This document shows positions 63,386-64,000 of a DNA stretch of 64,000 nt, one piece after another. The translations under genes and the position numbers were made by a program. Positions within the stretch are counted from its first letter, which is position 1; each line of letters begins with the position of its first letter. The DNA lies in NCBI GenBank assembly GCA_016704145.1, contig JADJAS010000007.1, positions 806,001-870,000 of the forward strand, given 5' to 3'. The notes under the pieces are model-generated. The model had not been told where the DNA came from. It saw only the letters and a program-made list of their open reading frames with translations, and did no database searches. The DNA comes from Rhodocyclaceae bacterium (GTDB lineage Bacteria; Pseudomonadota; Gammaproteobacteria; Burkholderiales; Rhodocyclaceae).

Positions 63386-63876
63386 TGCTTGATCGGGCAG
63401 TCGTCAACGCCGGGCCGTTGGTGGCGCTGTCGCTGGCGGGAAGGCTTGATCTGCTGCCCGCGCTGTTCAAGGAATTCTGGATACCCGAAACCGTGTTCCG
63501 CGAAGTGGCCGTCGCCGGCCTCGGGCGCCCCGGCGCGGCGGCGCTGACCGATGCCGCATGGGCCGAACGAATTCGCCCCGCCCCCGAACCCGATCCCCTT
63601 CTGGTCGCCGAACTCGATCCGGGCGAAGCGGCCGTCATCAGCCTGGCTCGCGCGTGCGTCCCCTGCATGGCGATCATCGACGAAAAGCGCGGGCGGCGCA
63701 TCGCCCATCAGGTCTATGGCTTGCCGGTGAAGGGTACGGCCGGCCTGCTCGTGGCGGCCAAGCGACACGGCCTGCTCGACGATCTGCGCTCGACGCTGCT
63801 GGATTTGAAGCGCGCCGGCTACTACCTCTCCGATGCCGTCATCGAGGGCGCCTGCAAGGCAGCCGAGTCGCACTAA
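63385..63876 (+). CDS. DUF3368 PIN-like toxin
   Basis: 163 residues from the ATG at 63385 (a GTG one codon upstream is also possible). RAVVNAGPLVALSLAGRLDLLPALFKEFWIPETVFREVAVAG, then DPLLVAELDPGEAAVISLARACVPCMAIIDEKRGRRIAHQVYGLPVKGTAGLLVAAKRHGLL is the DUF3368 fold with the conserved ELDxGEAxxI and IDExxGRRIA motifs; acidic residues would bind metal. The first PIN Asp is replaced by Asn (VVNAGPL), which is common in this family. Probable RNase toxin. Confidence 0.88.
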   Translation: MLDRAVVNAGPLVALSLAGRLDLLPALFKEFWIPETVFREVAVAGLGRPGAAALTDAAWAERIRPAPEPDPLLVAELDPGEAAVISLARACVPCMAIIDEKRGRRIAHQVYGLPVKGTAGLLVAAKRHGLLDDLRSTLLDLKRAGYYLSDAVIEGACKAAESH

Positions 63877-63879
63877 AAG

Positions 63880-63898
63880 GTCGGCGTTGGCGGGACGG
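63880..63898 (-). repeat. 19-bp GC-rich repeat, inverted copy next to the toxin stop
   Basis: GTCGGCGTTGGCGGGACGG, the inverse of the 62025 variant, four bp after the DUF3368 stop. Confidence 0.75.
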
Positions 63899-63930
63899 TG
63901 CAACAACGTCCCTTGGCAGCCAGTCCGAAG

Positions 63931-63952
63931 TCCCACCCAGATTCCCACCCAA
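63931..63952. repeat. Candidate att repeat, right (22 bp)
   Basis: Identical 22 bp to 60636-60657. With the left copy it bounds a 3.3-kb segment that starts with the integrase and ends with the toxin-antitoxin pair, the expected layout of a small integrative element. Confidence 0.65.
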
Positions 63953-64000
63953 GCCGCGCCGGTATCGCCTCTCCACTCATAGCGCATAGGGCGGAAAGCT

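Overview
The window is high-GC Gram-negative DNA that reads as a betaproteobacterium, most likely near the Rhodocyclales/Nitrosomonadales. The support is gene order and family content: dsbA-SPOR-argS, recA-recX, lptB-rpoN-hpf-ptsN-hprK, ribE-ribBA-ribH-nusB-thiL-pgpA, an IPTL-CTERM surface protein, and ubiUVT for oxygen-independent ubiquinone synthesis. This placement is inference; no rRNA or tRNA gene was seen in the window, and no CRISPR array.

Layout. 1-3.7 kb: a cut-off secreted protein, an IPTL-CTERM parallel-beta protein and a divergent winged-helix/TPR regulator. 3.7-5.6 kb: NYN-LOTUS protein, YaiI/DUF188 protein and a VapBC-like pair. 5.7-12.9 kb: short-chain dehydrogenase, dsbA, a SPOR protein and argS on the minus strand, then ubiB and a sodium:solute symporter on the plus strand, ending in a 54-codon LrgA/LrgB deletion remnant. 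13.0-20.2 kb: a type I restriction-modification locus (hsdM, inserted DUF3800 gene, hsdS, rhuM-like gene, an IS1595-family element, and an hsdR that has lost its middle). 20.2-29.6 kb: accessory surface region with cytochrome c, a 1058-residue MalT/BTAD-like regulator coupled to a FadL-type porin, a second IS copy, an OmpA-domain protein with C-terminal Ig/cadherin-like repeats (its 3' end is duplicated 6.5 kb away) and an RcnB-like protein. 29.7-38.8 kb: a long plus-strand run, ubiUVT behind a good FNR box, VanZ, MazG-like, 2Fe-2S ferredoxin, hydrolase, ABC exporter, cutA, dsbD, ribE. 38.9-40.0 kb: toxin-antitoxin genes inserted between ribE and ribBA. 40.6-52.6 kb: ribBA-ribH-nusB, a DNA methyltransferase with a restriction-enzyme remnant split by the third IS copy, then thiL-pgpA-pncC-recA-recX-lptB-rpoN-hpf-ptsN-hprK and a PsiF-like protein. 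52.7-60.5 kb: aminotransferase, ttcA, pteridine-reductase-like SDR, tcdA, MidA-type methyltransferase, ampG, TauE-like permease, EVE protein. 60.6-64 kb: a small integrase island bounded by a 22-bp direct repeat. It holds a nonsense-mutated integrase, a DprA-like fragment inside nested inverted repeats, and a UPF0175/DUF3368 toxin-antitoxin pair.

Three themes recur. (1) Both restriction systems keep an intact-looking methyltransferase, but the nuclease gene appears internally deleted; an IS1595-family copy lies beside one and inside the other. (2) A short palindromic REP-like repeat with a GTAG head supplies the TAG stop codon of three genes within 2 kb (3.7-5.7 kb), and a variant head does so for a fourth. 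(3) All three IS copies have frameshifted transposases, some at homopolymers, so either the family is inactive here or the assembly carries indels.
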